Shown here one piece after another: positions 25,053-33,200 of a stretch of DNA of 64,000 nucleotides (within the stretch, counting starts at the first letter, position 1; each line of letters opens with the position of its first letter). Where the stretch lies: the NCBI GenBank assembly GCA_964507325.1, contig CAZDQL010000017.1, positions 23,057-87,056 of the forward strand, written 5' to 3'. The stretch comes from CAZDQL01 sp964507325 (GTDB taxonomy: Bacteria; Planctomycetota; UBA1135; GCA-002686595). The notes under the pieces were generated by a model. The model searched no databases. It was not told the origin of the DNA and saw only the letters and a program-made list of their open reading frames with translations. A program made the position numbers and the translations under genes.

Positions 25053-25313
25053 TTGGTCAAAGAGGAGCCGATCACCGTCGAGGCCATCGTGACCGAGGCC
25101 CTACCCAACGCGCGCTTCCGCGCGCGTCTGGAGTCGGGGCACGAGATACTCGCGCACGTGAGCGGAAAGATGAGGATGCACTACATCCGCATCCTCCCGG
25201 GAGACAAGATCACAGTCGAGATGTCGCCCTACGATCTGACCAAGGGCCGCATCACATGTCGTGGCGAGCGGCGCCGGAGGACCGGCAGGCGCCGCCGGAG
25301 AAGAAGACGATGA
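25053..25313 (+). CDS. infA: translation initiation factor IF-1 with Arg-rich tail
   Basis: 86 residues against about 72. IF-1 blocks the 30S A site during initiation. The OB-fold core shows ITVEAIVTEALPNARFRARL, GHEILAHVSGKMRMHYIRIL and GDKITVEMSPYDLTKGRITC. After the normal end comes GERRRRTGRRRRRRRR, a nearly pure arginine tail. The start is TTG, directly abutting the adk stop, supported by a GGAGG (about 25040) eight bases upstream. The last four bases overlap rpmJ. Confidence 0.95.
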   Translation: MVKEEPITVEAIVTEALPNARFRARLESGHEILAHVSGKMRMHYIRILPGDKITVEMSPYDLTKGRITCRGERRRRTGRRRRRRRR

Positions 25314-25429
25314 AAGTACGAAGCAGCGTCCGGCGCATGTGCGCCCAATGCAAGATCGTGAGGCGCCGTGGCGTCTTGCGGGTCATCTGCAAGGCGGACC
25401 CACGCCACAAGCAACGTCAGGGCAAGTAG
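25310..25429 (+). CDS. rpmJ: 50S ribosomal protein L36
   Basis: 39 residues, just above the 37-38 norm. It is the zinc form: C11-x2-C14, C27 and H33 form the CCCH site. MKVRSSVRRMCAQCKIVRRR and GVLRVICKADPRHKQRQG match the family. It starts four bases inside the end of infA (ATGA), so translation is coupled. L36 helps organise 23S domains near the factor-binding centre. Confidence 0.95.
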   Translation: MKVRSSVRRMCAQCKIVRRRGVLRVICKADPRHKQRQGK

Positions 25430-25457
25430 GACAGGAAGCATCAGGAGACCAACACGC

Positions 25458-25844
25458 ATGGCACGCGTCGTCGGAGTCGACATCCCCAACAACAAGCGCA
25501 TCGAGATCGCGCTCACGTACATCTACGGCGTAGGTCGTGGGACGGCCAAGCGGGTCTGCACCGACCTGGCCCTCGACCCGGGCATGAAAGCCCGCGACCT
25601 CACGGAGGAGCAGGTCACCAACCTGGCCAACCACCTGCGCAAGGAATACGTCGTCGAGGGGCAGTTGCGGCGCACGGTGGCCGCGGCCATCTCGAGGCTG
25701 AGGGATATCAACTGCTATCGCGGACTGCGGCACCGGCGCAGCCTGCCGGTGCGCGGCCAGCGCACGCGTACCAACGCGCGCGGTCGCAAGGGACCGAAGA
25801 AGACTGTCGCCGGCAAGAAGTCGGTCAAGGGGATGAAGGGCTGA
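25458..25844 (+). CDS. rpsM: 30S ribosomal protein S13
   Basis: 128 residues. S13 contacts P-site tRNA and bridges to L5. ARVVGVDIPNNKRIEIALTY, IYGVGRGTA, DINCYRGLRHRRSLPVRGQR and TNARGRKGPKKTVAGKK are typical. GGAG (25444-25447) lies upstream of the ATG at 25458. First gene of the alpha-operon block rpsM-rpsK-rpsD-rpoA-rplQ. Confidence 0.97.
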   Translation: MARVVGVDIPNNKRIEIALTYIYGVGRGTAKRVCTDLALDPGMKARDLTEEQVTNLANHLRKEYVVEGQLRRTVAAAISRLRDINCYRGLRHRRSLPVRGQRTRTNARGRKGPKKTVAGKKSVKGMKG

Positions 25845-25847
25845 GCC

Positions 25848-26228
25848 ATGGCCAAGACGACGAAACGCAAGCCGAAAAAGAACATCGTCAAGGGCATCGT
25901 GCACGTGAAGGCCACCTTCAACAACACGCACATCACGATCACCTCGACGACCGGAGACACCCTCGCCTGGGGTACCGCCGGGGCGATGGGCTTCAAGGGC
26001 ACTCGCAAGAGCACCCCCTTCGCCGCGCAGCGCGCAGCGGAGTCCGCTGCCCACGCCGCGCAACGCCACGGCCTGAAGGAGGTCGAGGTGCGCGTCAAGG
26101 GAGCAGGCTCCGGTCGCGAGTCCGCCGTGCGGGCCCTCGCCAACGCCGGGCTGCGCATCTCATCGATCCAGGACGTCACCCCGCTGCCCCACAACGGCTG
26201 TCGGGCCAAGAAGCGTCGGCGTACCTAG
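25848..26228 (+). CDS. rpsK: 30S ribosomal protein S11
   Basis: 126 residues, standard. S11 forms part of the platform around the E-site mRNA. NIVKGIVHVKATFNNTHITI, WGTAGAMGFKGTRKSTPFAA and the C-terminal DVTPLPHNGCRAKKRRR are diagnostic. It follows rpsM by three bases. Confidence 0.97.
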   Translation: MAKTTKRKPKKNIVKGIVHVKATFNNTHITITSTTGDTLAWGTAGAMGFKGTRKSTPFAAQRAAESAAHAAQRHGLKEVEVRVKGAGSGRESAVRALANAGLRISSIQDVTPLPHNGCRAKKRRRT

Positions 26229-26254
26229 CCCCGAACCCCGGAGAGCCAAGAACC

Positions 26255-26884
26255 ATGGCCCGCTACACTGGACCCAAGGTCAAGCAATGCCGCCGGGAGG
26301 GCATGAACCTCTTCTTCCTGGGGCAGAACACCTCCAGCGGCAAGGTCGCGATCCTACAGCGCCGCGACTACCCGCCCGGAGTGCACGCCCAGAGCCGGCG
26401 CAAGATCACCGAGTACGGTGTGCGCCTGCGCGAGAAGCAGAAGCTGAAGCGCATCTTCGGTGTCTACCAGCGCCAGTTCATCCTCTACTTCCGAGAGGCG
26501 GATAGGATGAAGGGCAACACCGGGGAGAACCTCCTGATGCTCTTGACCAGGCGTCTGGACAACGTGGTGTTGACGGCCGGGTTCGCCCTGACCCTGCCCC
26601 AGGCACGCCAGCTCGTGAACCACGGGCACTTCATGGTCAACGGCAAGCGCGTCACCATCCCCTCCTACCAGGTCCGTCCTGGTGACGAGATCACGCCGCG
26701 TCCCAAGGAGAACACCAGGAAGATGGTCTCCTCGTTCCTCGACGTCACCAAGGGCGCAGCCGTTCCCGGCTGGCTCGACGTGAGCGCCGACACCATGACG
26801 GCCAAGGTCACGGGCGTTCCGACGCGCGCCGACTTCCAGTACCCCATTCAGGAGCAGCTCATCGTCGAGCTGTGCTCCAAGTAG
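26255..26884 (+). CDS. rpsD: 30S ribosomal protein S4
   Basis: 209 residues, standard. S4 nucleates 30S assembly and in E. coli represses the alpha operon. The start MARYTGPKVKQCRREG is followed by PPGVHAQSRRKITEYG, LREKQKLKRIFGVYQRQF and the S4 domain RLDNVVLTAGFALTLPQARQ with HFMVNGKRVTIPSYQV. Only one cysteine is present at the N-terminus, so this is not the four-cysteine zinc form. Confidence 0.97.
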   Translation: MARYTGPKVKQCRREGMNLFFLGQNTSSGKVAILQRRDYPPGVHAQSRRKITEYGVRLREKQKLKRIFGVYQRQFILYFREADRMKGNTGENLLMLLTRRLDNVVLTAGFALTLPQARQLVNHGHFMVNGKRVTIPSYQVRPGDEITPRPKENTRKMVSSFLDVTKGAAVPGWLDVSADTMTAKVTGVPTRADFQYPIQEQLIVELCSK

Positions 26885-26908
26885 CTCGAGAGCAGGGAGG
26901 GTTACCCC

Positions 26909-27904
26909 GTGAGAATCCGTTGGAAGAACTTCGAGCTGCCCAGTCGGGTCCTGCCTGACGCCAGCACGCTCACCTCCGAGTACGGTCGCTTCCACATCGA
27001 GCCGTTCGAGCGCGGTTTCGGGCACACGATCGGGAACGGCCTCAGGCGAGTCCTGCTCTCCTCGATCGAAGGCGCCGCCGTGACGGCAGTGCGCATCGAG
27101 GGCGCCGCCCACGAGTTCGACTCGCTGGAAGGGGTCCACGAGGACGTGGCAGACATCATCCTCAACGTCAAGCGGCTGCGCATCCGCTACGACGGTGAGG
27201 AGCCCGTCGTCTGCCGCATCCAGAAGGACATCGAGGGCCCGGTGACCGGTGCTGACGTCGTCTGCCCCGGTGATGCGGAGGTGGTCAACACCGATCTGCA
27301 CATCTGCTCGCTCTCCATGGATCGCGAGTTTGCGGTCGAGTTGGTGGTCAAGAAGGGACGCGGCTACGTGCCGGCGGAGGAGAACCGCGAGGAGGGACAG
27401 GAGCTCGGCACCATCCCCGTCGACTCCGTCTACTCGCCGGTGCAGCGGGTGCGCTACTCGATCGAGGCCACCCGTGTCGGCAAGCTCACCAACTACGACC
27501 GCCTGGTTCTCGACATCTGGACCGACGGCACCGTCTCCCCCGATCTGGCGCTGGTCGAGGCGGCCAAGATCTACCGCAAGCACCTGAACCCCTTCGTGCT
27601 CTACAGCTCCAGTTGCGACGAGAAGCCGGTCGTGACGACCCCCACCGAGTCGGAGTTCAACCAGATCAACCGCGAGACCAGCGATCTGACGATGCTCCTG
27701 CAGTTGCCGATCTCCGAGCTGGAGCTGTCGGTGCGGGCCCGCAATTGTCTGGACGGTGCCGACATGCGGATCCTGCGTGACCTCGTGACGATGACCGAGG
27801 CCGAGGTGATGAACCTGAAGAATCTCGGCAAGACCAGCCTGACCGAGATCAAAACCAAATTGGCTGAGCGCGGGCTGTCCTTGGGGATGATCCTCGAGGG
27901 CTAG
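26909..27904 (+). CDS. rpoA: DNA-directed RNA polymerase subunit alpha
   Basis: 331 residues, standard. The N-terminal domain that dimerises and assembles beta and beta' carries IEPFERGFGHTIGNGLRRVL and SSIEGAAVTAVRIEG; the C-terminal domain that binds UP elements and activators carries ISELELSVRARNCL and EVMNLKNLGKTSLTEIKTKL. GTG start with GGGAGG (26895-26900) eight bases upstream. It is followed by rplQ, as usual. Confidence 0.98.
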   Translation: MRIRWKNFELPSRVLPDASTLTSEYGRFHIEPFERGFGHTIGNGLRRVLLSSIEGAAVTAVRIEGAAHEFDSLEGVHEDVADIILNVKRLRIRYDGEEPVVCRIQKDIEGPVTGADVVCPGDAEVVNTDLHICSLSMDREFAVELVVKKGRGYVPAEENREEGQELGTIPVDSVYSPVQRVRYSIEATRVGKLTNYDRLVLDIWTDGTVSPDLALVEAAKIYRKHLNPFVLYSSSCDEKPVVTTPTESEFNQINRETSDLTMLLQLPISELELSVRARNCLDGADMRILRDLVTMTEAEVMNLKNLGKTSLTEIKTKLAERGLSLGMILEG

Positions 27905-27924
27905 CTCGACGACCAGGAAGAACG

Positions 27925-28323
27925 ATGCGACATCGCGTAGCAGGCTACAAGCTCGGCCGCACCACCAGCCACCGGATCGCCATGACCAAGAACATGGCGG
28001 CCTCGCTGATCGAGCACGAGCGGATCATCACCACTCTCCCCAAGGCGAAGGCGGTCAAGCCCTTCGTCGAGAAGCTGGTGACCCTCGCCAAGGACCCCTG
28101 CCAGCACAACCGTCGGCGCGCCTTCTCGAAGCTGCGCAACAAGGAGGCGACGCGCAAGCTGTTCGACGTCCTCGGCCCTCGTTTCCTGGAGCGGCCCGGC
28201 GGCTACTGCAGGATCCTCAAGCTCGCCAAGCGGCGCTTGGGGGACGGTGGTGAGCGGGCGATCCTGGAGTTCGTCGAGCGCACGCCGAAGAGCGACGAGG
28301 GGGCCGAAGAGGCCGCTTCCTAG
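27925..28323 (+). CDS. rplQ: 50S ribosomal protein L17
   Basis: 132 residues. L17 lies near the tunnel exit. MRHRVAGYKLGRTTSHRIAM, NMAASLIEHERIITTLPKAK, LGPRFLERPGGYCRIL and ILEFVERTP match the family. It closes the superoperon; dnaE is convergent, with only 37 bases between the stops and no T-rich terminator, so some read-through into the antisense of dnaE is possible. Confidence 0.97.
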   Translation: MRHRVAGYKLGRTTSHRIAMTKNMAASLIEHERIITTLPKAKAVKPFVEKLVTLAKDPCQHNRRRAFSKLRNKEATRKLFDVLGPRFLERPGGYCRILKLAKRRLGDGGERAILEFVERTPKSDEGAEEAAS

Positions 28324-28334
28324 CTGCACGCGGA

Positions 28335-28352
28335 CTACTGATCCAGCACGCT
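28335..28352 (+). repeat. 18-bp direct repeat, copy 1, downstream of dnaE
   Basis: CTACTGATCCAGCACGCT lies between the rplQ and dnaE stops. A second copy with one mismatch is at 31843-31860, upstream of the dnaE start, so the pair brackets the whole gene in the same orientation. Confidence 0.8.
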
Positions 28353-28360
28353 GGTCCGGC

Positions 28361-31300
28361 TCAGAGGCGGACTAGCTCCACCCGGTCCGCCCCCAGGATC
28401 TGCCCCAGATCGCGGACGAGCTCCTCGGAGATCTGCACCGCCAGCTCCCGGTTGGCGCGCACGCGCCGCAGCACTCCGTCGCCCCCCGCCACCGAGAGGT
28501 ACAGGGGGCTCGGCCCGCGGCTGGCCTTGATCGTCGCCAGGAGGGAGGGCAAGAGTCCCTCGTCGGCGCGCGTGAGCGAGAGCTGCAGCCCCCCCTGGAA
28601 GAGGGGCAGGGCGCGTTCGAGGGGGTAGAGCTCGTCCGCCAGGAGGGCGGACTCGTCCCCCGAGTTCTCGACGCGCGCCTTCGCCACCACCACCGCGCCG
28701 TCCTCGAAGAACTCCCGGGATTCCTCGTACAAGCCCGGGAACACCGTCAACTGGGCGCTGCCGTGCAGGTCCTCGAGACGAGCGCGGCACATCTTGCGCC
28801 CCGCCGACTTGCCCGAGCGGACGATCAGCTCGGACTTGTTGAGCACCAGACCCGCGATGAAGACCTGGGCCCCGTCCTCGAGCTGCGCCAGGTCCGGGAT
28901 GCGGCAGGAGGAGAGCAGCGAGACCAGTCCCGCGCGCTCCTCGAGAGGGTGACCGGAGAGGTACAGACCCAGGACCTCGTACTCCGCCGCCAGGAGCTCT
29001 GAACGATCCCAGGCCTGCGCCGGATCGACCTCGGAGAGCGCCTCGGAGCCGGTCGCCGGAGTCTCTGCGTCGAAGGCGTCGAACATCGACGCCTGTCCGC
29101 GCCGCCGGTCCGCCGCCGCCTGGCCGGCCTCGTGCATGATGCGCTCGATGGTGGCCAGCACCGCGCCGCGGTCGTGCCCCGTGAAATCGAAGGCGCCGGC
29201 CTTCACCAGTGCCTCCCAGGCGAGCTTGCCCACATCCTGCGGCTCGGCGACCTCGCAGCACACGCTGTGGAAGGTCAGGGGCTTCTGCTCCGCGCGCAGC
29301 CGCTCGCGGGCGGCGACCAGGGCCTCGATCGCGCGCATCCCCGTGCCCTTGACGGCGCCCAGGCCGTAGCGGATGGCGCGCTCGTCCTCGGGGGTGAACT
29401 CCCAATCGGAGTGCTGCATGCAGGGGGGACGGACCTCGATCCCCGAGCGCCGGCAGCCGTCGAGCAGGTCCTTGACCTTGTCCGAGTCCGACATCTCGCA
29501 GGAGAGGTTGGCCGCCAGGAAGGCCGTGCGGAAGTTGGCCTTCAGGTAGGCGGTCTGGTAGGTGATCACCGCGTAGGCGGCGGAGTGGGACTTGTTGAAG
29601 CCGTAGCCCCCGAACTTGACGATGTTGTCCCAGATCTCCGCGGCCTTGTTCCGCGAGCAGCCGTTCGCCTCGGCACCCTGCATGAACTGGGCCGAGAAGC
29701 GCTGCATGATCTCGGGCTTCTTCTTGCCCATCGCCTTGCGCAGGTTGTCCGCGTCGTTGGGCGAGAAGCCGGCCAGCTCCATCGAGGCCAGCATCACCTG
29801 CTCCTGGTAGACGATGCAGCCGTAGGTGCCTTCGAGGATCGGCTCCAGACTGGGGTGCGCGACGGTGATCGGCTCCTTGCCGTGCTTGCGGTCGCAGAAG
29901 GTGTCCGCCATGCCGGACTCGAGCGGCCCCGGCCGGTAGAGGGCCAGGACGGCGATCAGGTCCTCGAAACAGTCCGGCTTGAGGCGCGCCACGAGCTTGC
30001 GCATCCCGTCCGACTCGAGCTGGAAGACGCCCAGGGTGTCTCCCATGGTCAGCAGCTCCCAGGTGGCGGGATCGTCCTGCGGCAGGTCCTCGACGTTCGG
30101 CGGGCTGCCCCCCATGCGCTCGATGTTGGCCAGGCACTTCTGGATGATCGTCAGGGTGCGCAGTCCCAGGTAGTCCATCTTGAGCAGACCCAGCTCCTCG
30201 AGGGTGGGGGCTGGGTACTGCGTCGTGATGTCCTCGCCGATCCTGGCCAGGGGGACGTACTCCACCGTCGGCCGCGGGGTGATGACCACCCCCGCCGCGT
30301 GGGTGGAGGCGTGCCGCGCCAACCCCTCCAGGGGCGCCGAGTGGCGGAAGAGCTCGTCCCACTCCGGGCTCGACTCGCGCAGGGCGCGCAGCTCGGGGTC
30401 GCCCGCGACCGACTCCTCCAGCGAAGGCGTGCCCGGTCCCGAGGGGATCTTCTTGGCGATCCGGTTCACGTCGCGCAGGGGCAGGTCCAGGACGCGTGCC
30501 ACGTCCCTCACCACGGTGCGCGAGGCCATCGTGCCGAAGGTCACGATCTGGGTGACGTTCTCGGTCCCGTAGCGTTCACGCGTGTACTGGATGACCCGCT
30601 CGCGTCCCTCCTTGCAGAAGTCGATGTCGATGTCGGGCATCGACACGCGGCTGGAGTTCAGGAAGCGCTCGAAGAGCAGGTCGTACTCCAGCGGGTCGAG
30701 ACGCGTGATGTCGAGCAGGTAGGCGACGATCGAGCCCGCGGCGGAGCCCCGTCCGGGTCCGACCGGTATGTCGTGCTCGCGCGCCCACTGAATCAGGTCC
30801 CAGACGATCAGGAAGTAGGACACGAAGCCCAACTCGCGGATCACCTGCTTCTCGTGGGCCAGTCGCTCGCGCGCGACACTGTGCTGAGCTCCGTAGCGCT
30901 GCACCAAGGCCTCGTCCAGCAGACGGTCGAAGAGCTCGTCCGGCGACTCCCCCGTGTGGCTCACGAACTCCGGCACGTGGTACTTGCCGAACTCCAGCTC
31001 CACCTGGCACTGCTGCGCCACGTCCAGGGTGGCGCTCAGGGCCTCGGGCAGGTCGCGGAAGATGGCGGCCATCTCCTCCCGCGTGCGGAAGAAGAGCGAG
31101 TCCGTCTCGAAGCGGAAGCGCTTCTCGTCGTCGCGCTTGGCCCCGGTGTTGATGCACAGCAGGATGTCCTGGGCCGCGCAGTCCTCGTGACGCAGGTAGT
31201 GCACGTCGTTGGTGGCGACCAGGGGGATGCCGGTGCGCCCGTGCAAGCGCGTCAGGGCCTCGTTGACGGTGGTCTGCTCGTCGATGCCGTTGCGCTGCAG

Positions 31301-31831
31301 CTCGAGCCAGAAGTGGTCGCGGCCGAAGAGGTCTCGCAGTCGAGCGGCGAGGTCTTCGGCCTCGCGCTCCCTACCGCGCAGGAAGAGCTGGTTGACCTCG
31401 CCCGCCAGGCACCCCGACAGGCAGTTGATCCCCTGGGCGTGCGCTTCGAGCAGCGGCCAGTCGATGCGCGGGCGCACGTGGTATCCGTCGACGTAGGCCG
31501 CCGAAGCCAGACGCATCAGGTTGCCGTAGCCCTGCGCGTCGCGCGCCAGGAGCGTCAGGTGGCTGTACCCGTTGCCCCGGCGTGTGCTGTGGGGCTCGTG
31601 CATCGAGCGCTGGGCGATGTAGACCTCGCACCCGATCAGGGGTTTGATCCCCGCCCGCTTGCAGGCCGAGTAGAGCTCGACCGCGCCGAACATGTTGCCG
31701 TGGTCGGTCAAGGCCAGGGCGCCCTGCTCGTCCTCCTGGCAGGCCTCGACCAGGCGCGGGATGCGATTGGCGCCGTCGAGCAGGCTGTACTCGGAGTGGA
31801 CGTGGAGGTGGACGAAGTCGGGTATCGGCAT
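28361..31831 (-). CDS. dnaE: DNA polymerase III subunit alpha
   Basis: 1156 residues, DnaE1-like. The N-terminal PHP domain starts with FVHLHVHSEYSLLDGANRIP (H10, H12) and LTDHGNMFG. The polymerase palm follows; the catalytic motif PDIDIDFCKEGRERVIQYTR is near residue 400, and GPGRGSAAGSIVAYLL is typical. The tandem helix-hairpin-helix and an OB-fold nucleic-acid domain (QVFIAGLVLNKSELIVRSGK) occupy the C-terminal third. This is the replicative polymerase core, and it would work with the DnaX clamp loader encoded 2.4 kb away. It is downstream of the carbamoyltransferase gene on the minus strand, 27 bases apart, so they are probably co-transcribed; AAGG sits a few bases before the ATG. Confidence 0.97.
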   Translation of the reverse strand: MPIPDFVHLHVHSEYSLLDGANRIPRLVEACQEDEQGALALTDHGNMFGAVELYSACKRAGIKPLIGCEVYIAQRSMHEPHSTRRGNGYSHLTLLARDAQGYGNLMRLASAAYVDGYHVRPRIDWPLLEAHAQGINCLSGCLAGEVNQLFLRGREREAEDLAARLRDLFGRDHFWLELQRNGIDEQTTVNEALTRLHGRTGIPLVATNDVHYLRHEDCAAQDILLCINTGAKRDDEKRFRFETDSLFFRTREEMAAIFRDLPEALSATLDVAQQCQVELEFGKYHVPEFVSHTGESPDELFDRLLDEALVQRYGAQHSVARERLAHEKQVIRELGFVSYFLIVWDLIQWAREHDIPVGPGRGSAAGSIVAYLLDITRLDPLEYDLLFERFLNSSRVSMPDIDIDFCKEGRERVIQYTRERYGTENVTQIVTFGTMASRTVVRDVARVLDLPLRDVNRIAKKIPSGPGTPSLEESVAGDPELRALRESSPEWDELFRHSAPLEGLARHASTHAAGVVITPRPTVEYVPLARIGEDITTQYPAPTLEELGLLKMDYLGLRTLTIIQKCLANIERMGGSPPNVEDLPQDDPATWELLTMGDTLGVFQLESDGMRKLVARLKPDCFEDLIAVLALYRPGPLESGMADTFCDRKHGKEPITVAHPSLEPILEGTYGCIVYQEQVMLASMELAGFSPNDADNLRKAMGKKKPEIMQRFSAQFMQGAEANGCSRNKAAEIWDNIVKFGGYGFNKSHSAAYAVITYQTAYLKANFRTAFLAANLSCEMSDSDKVKDLLDGCRRSGIEVRPPCMQHSDWEFTPEDERAIRYGLGAVKGTGMRAIEALVAARERLRAEQKPLTFHSVCCEVAEPQDVGKLAWEALVKAGAFDFTGHDRGAVLATIERIMHEAGQAAADRRRGQASMFDAFDAETPATGSEALSEVDPAQAWDRSELLAAEYEVLGLYLSGHPLEERAGLVSLLSSCRIPDLAQLEDGAQVFIAGLVLNKSELIVRSGKSAGRKMCRARLEDLHGSAQLTVFPGLYEESREFFEDGAVVVAKARVENSGDESALLADELYPLERALPLFQGGLQLSLTRADEGLLPSLLATIKASRGPSPLYLSVAGGDGVLRRVRANRELAVQISEELVRDLGQILGADRVELVRL

Positions 31832-31842
31832 GCCTTGGGACG

Positions 31843-31860
31843 CTACTGATCCAGCACACT
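31843..31860 (+). repeat. 18-bp direct repeat, copy 2, upstream of dnaE
   Basis: CTACTGATCCAGCACACT matches copy 1 at 28335-28352 in 17 of 18 positions. It fills most of the gap between dnaE and the carbamoyltransferase gene and overlaps the stop codon of the latter. Confidence 0.8.
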
Positions 31861-32875
31861 AACCGCGCAAGAGCAGGCTGAGCAGACCCTTCTGCGTGTG
31901 CAGTCGGTTCTCCGCCTGGGCGTAGAGCAGGCTGCGCGGGCCGTCGAGGACCTCGTCGGTGACCTCCAGGTTGCGGCGCACCGGCATGGGGTGCATGAGG
32001 CGCGCCTCCGACCCCAGCTCCATCAGCTTCTCGTCCACCACCCAGTCACGGGTGTTCGCCAGGCGGCTGGCGGCCAGGGTCGGGTTGCCATAGCTCTCCA
32101 GGGAGCTCCAGGAGCGGGCGTAGACCACGTGCGCGCCGCGCGCCGCCTCTTGGGCGGTCACCCCCGAGGCGAACTCGCAGCCGCGCTCCCCGGCCAGTGT
32201 GCACGCCTCGTCCACGACACCCTCGTCCAGCTCGTACCCCGAGGGGTGGGCGACCACGACGTCCATCCCCGAGCGCAGCCCGGCCAAGAGCACCGAGTTC
32301 GTCACCGAAGGGCTGCACGGATCGGGGTTCTGGGTCCAGGTGATCGCCAGGCGCCGGCCCCGGAGGTCCCCCATGACCTCGCGCAGGGTCATCAGGTCCG
32401 CCAGGGCCTGGAGAGGGTGCCACAGGACGCTCTCCATGTTGATCACCGGCACCCGGGCGTGGGCGGCCCAGGCCTGGATCCCGTCGTCGCGGCGGTCCGA
32501 CTCCCACGAGATCCCCTCCGGCCGGGGGCGGATCGCCAGGGCGCTGACGTAGGCCGACATCACCGCGGCGGCGTCGCGGATGTGCTCGGGGGCTGGGCCG
32601 TCCATCACCGTCCCGTCCCGCGCCTCGAGCGCCCAGAAGTCGGAGGCGGCGGTCAGGTTGACGGTGTTGCCGCCGAGCTGCTGCACCGCCGCCACCAGGG
32701 AGGTGCGGGTTCGCAGGGAGCCGCGGAAGAAGAGCAGCCCTACGGTGCGCCCCGCCAGGGCCGGGCGCGAGATCCCGCTCTTCATGCGCGCCGAGAGGTC
32801 CAGGATGTCCTCGATCTGCCGATCGGAGAGGTCCTGGAGACGCACGAAGTGGGGGATGTGAGTGTCCGGGCTCAT
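31859..32875 (-). CDS. N-acetyl- or N-succinylornithine carbamoyltransferase
   Basis: 338 residues. It belongs to the aspartate/ornithine carbamoyltransferase family and would transfer the carbamoyl group to an acylated ornithine in arginine synthesis. The phosphate loop is FFRGSLRTRTS; SLRTR rather than STRTR, together with PVRRNLEVTDEVLDGP near the C-terminus, is typical of the acetyl/succinylornithine branch rather than classical OTC. WHPLQALADLMTLRE holds the carbamoyl-binding HPxQ. The cysteine of the usual MHCLP motif is replaced: the sequence is MHPMP. Which acyl group is used cannot be decided. No Shine-Dalgarno sequence; a TATCCT box lies six bases upstream of the start on the minus strand. 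Confidence 0.78.
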   Translation of the reverse strand: MSPDTHIPHFVRLQDLSDRQIEDILDLSARMKSGISRPALAGRTVGLLFFRGSLRTRTSLVAAVQQLGGNTVNLTAASDFWALEARDGTVMDGPAPEHIRDAAAVMSAYVSALAIRPRPEGISWESDRRDDGIQAWAAHARVPVINMESVLWHPLQALADLMTLREVMGDLRGRRLAITWTQNPDPCSPSVTNSVLLAGLRSGMDVVVAHPSGYELDEGVVDEACTLAGERGCEFASGVTAQEAARGAHVVYARSWSSLESYGNPTLAASRLANTRDWVVDEKLMELGSEARLMHPMPVRRNLEVTDEVLDGPRSLLYAQAENRLHTQKGLLSLLLRG

Positions 32876-32881
32876 GGAGCC

Positions 32882-32887
32882 AGGATA
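32882..32887 (-). promoter_or_regulatory. -10-like TATCCT before the carbamoyltransferase gene
   Basis: Read on the minus strand, TATCCT ends six bases before the ATG at 32875, so a transcript would start at the ATG itself. A poor CTGGAA lies 17 bp upstream. Part of the leaderless pattern described under findings. Confidence 0.4.
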
Positions 32888-32954
32888 GTGCCGCCGTGGG
32901 GGGATTCCAGGGCGGCCGCCGGGGGGGCGCTCAGCGCCTTCGTGGACCGCCGAC

Positions 32955-32983
32955 TTGACACCCCTGGGGGCAGGTCCTACAAC
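32955..32983 (+). promoter_or_regulatory. sigma-70-type promoter of tRNA-Arg
   Basis: A perfect TTGACA (32955-32960) and TACAAC (32978-32983) with 17-bp spacing, the best promoter in the window. Transcription would begin about 32990, a few bases before the tRNA, and may continue into tadA. Confidence 0.85.
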
Positions 32984-32993
32984 CGCTCGCCGC

Positions 32994-33070
32994 GCACCCG
33001 TAGCTCAACTGGATAGAGCACCTGACTACGGATCAGGAGGCTACAGGTTCGAATCCTGTCGGGTGTACCA
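32994..33070 (+). tRNA. tRNA-Arg (ACG)
   Basis: A 77-base cloverleaf with CCA encoded. Acceptor GCACCCG/CGGGTGT (first pair G-U), D-stem GCTC/GAGC, anticodon stem CCTGA/TCAGG enclosing CTACGGA with anticodon ACG at 33028-33030, T-arm ACAGG-TTCGAAT-CCTGT. A34 of this tRNA must be deaminated to inosine to read CGU, CGC and CGA. The deaminase TadA is encoded by the next gene, 130 bases downstream. Confidence 0.96.
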
Positions 33071-33200
33071 GACAGCGGCCGGCGGCCCACCCGCCGCCGG
33101 TCGGCCCAATGCGGTGAGTTCGATGCGGTGAATCCAGCGCGGTGAGTCCGCCACCGCCCGAAACCAGAAGTCCTACCCCGGACCGGGGAGAACGAGGCGC

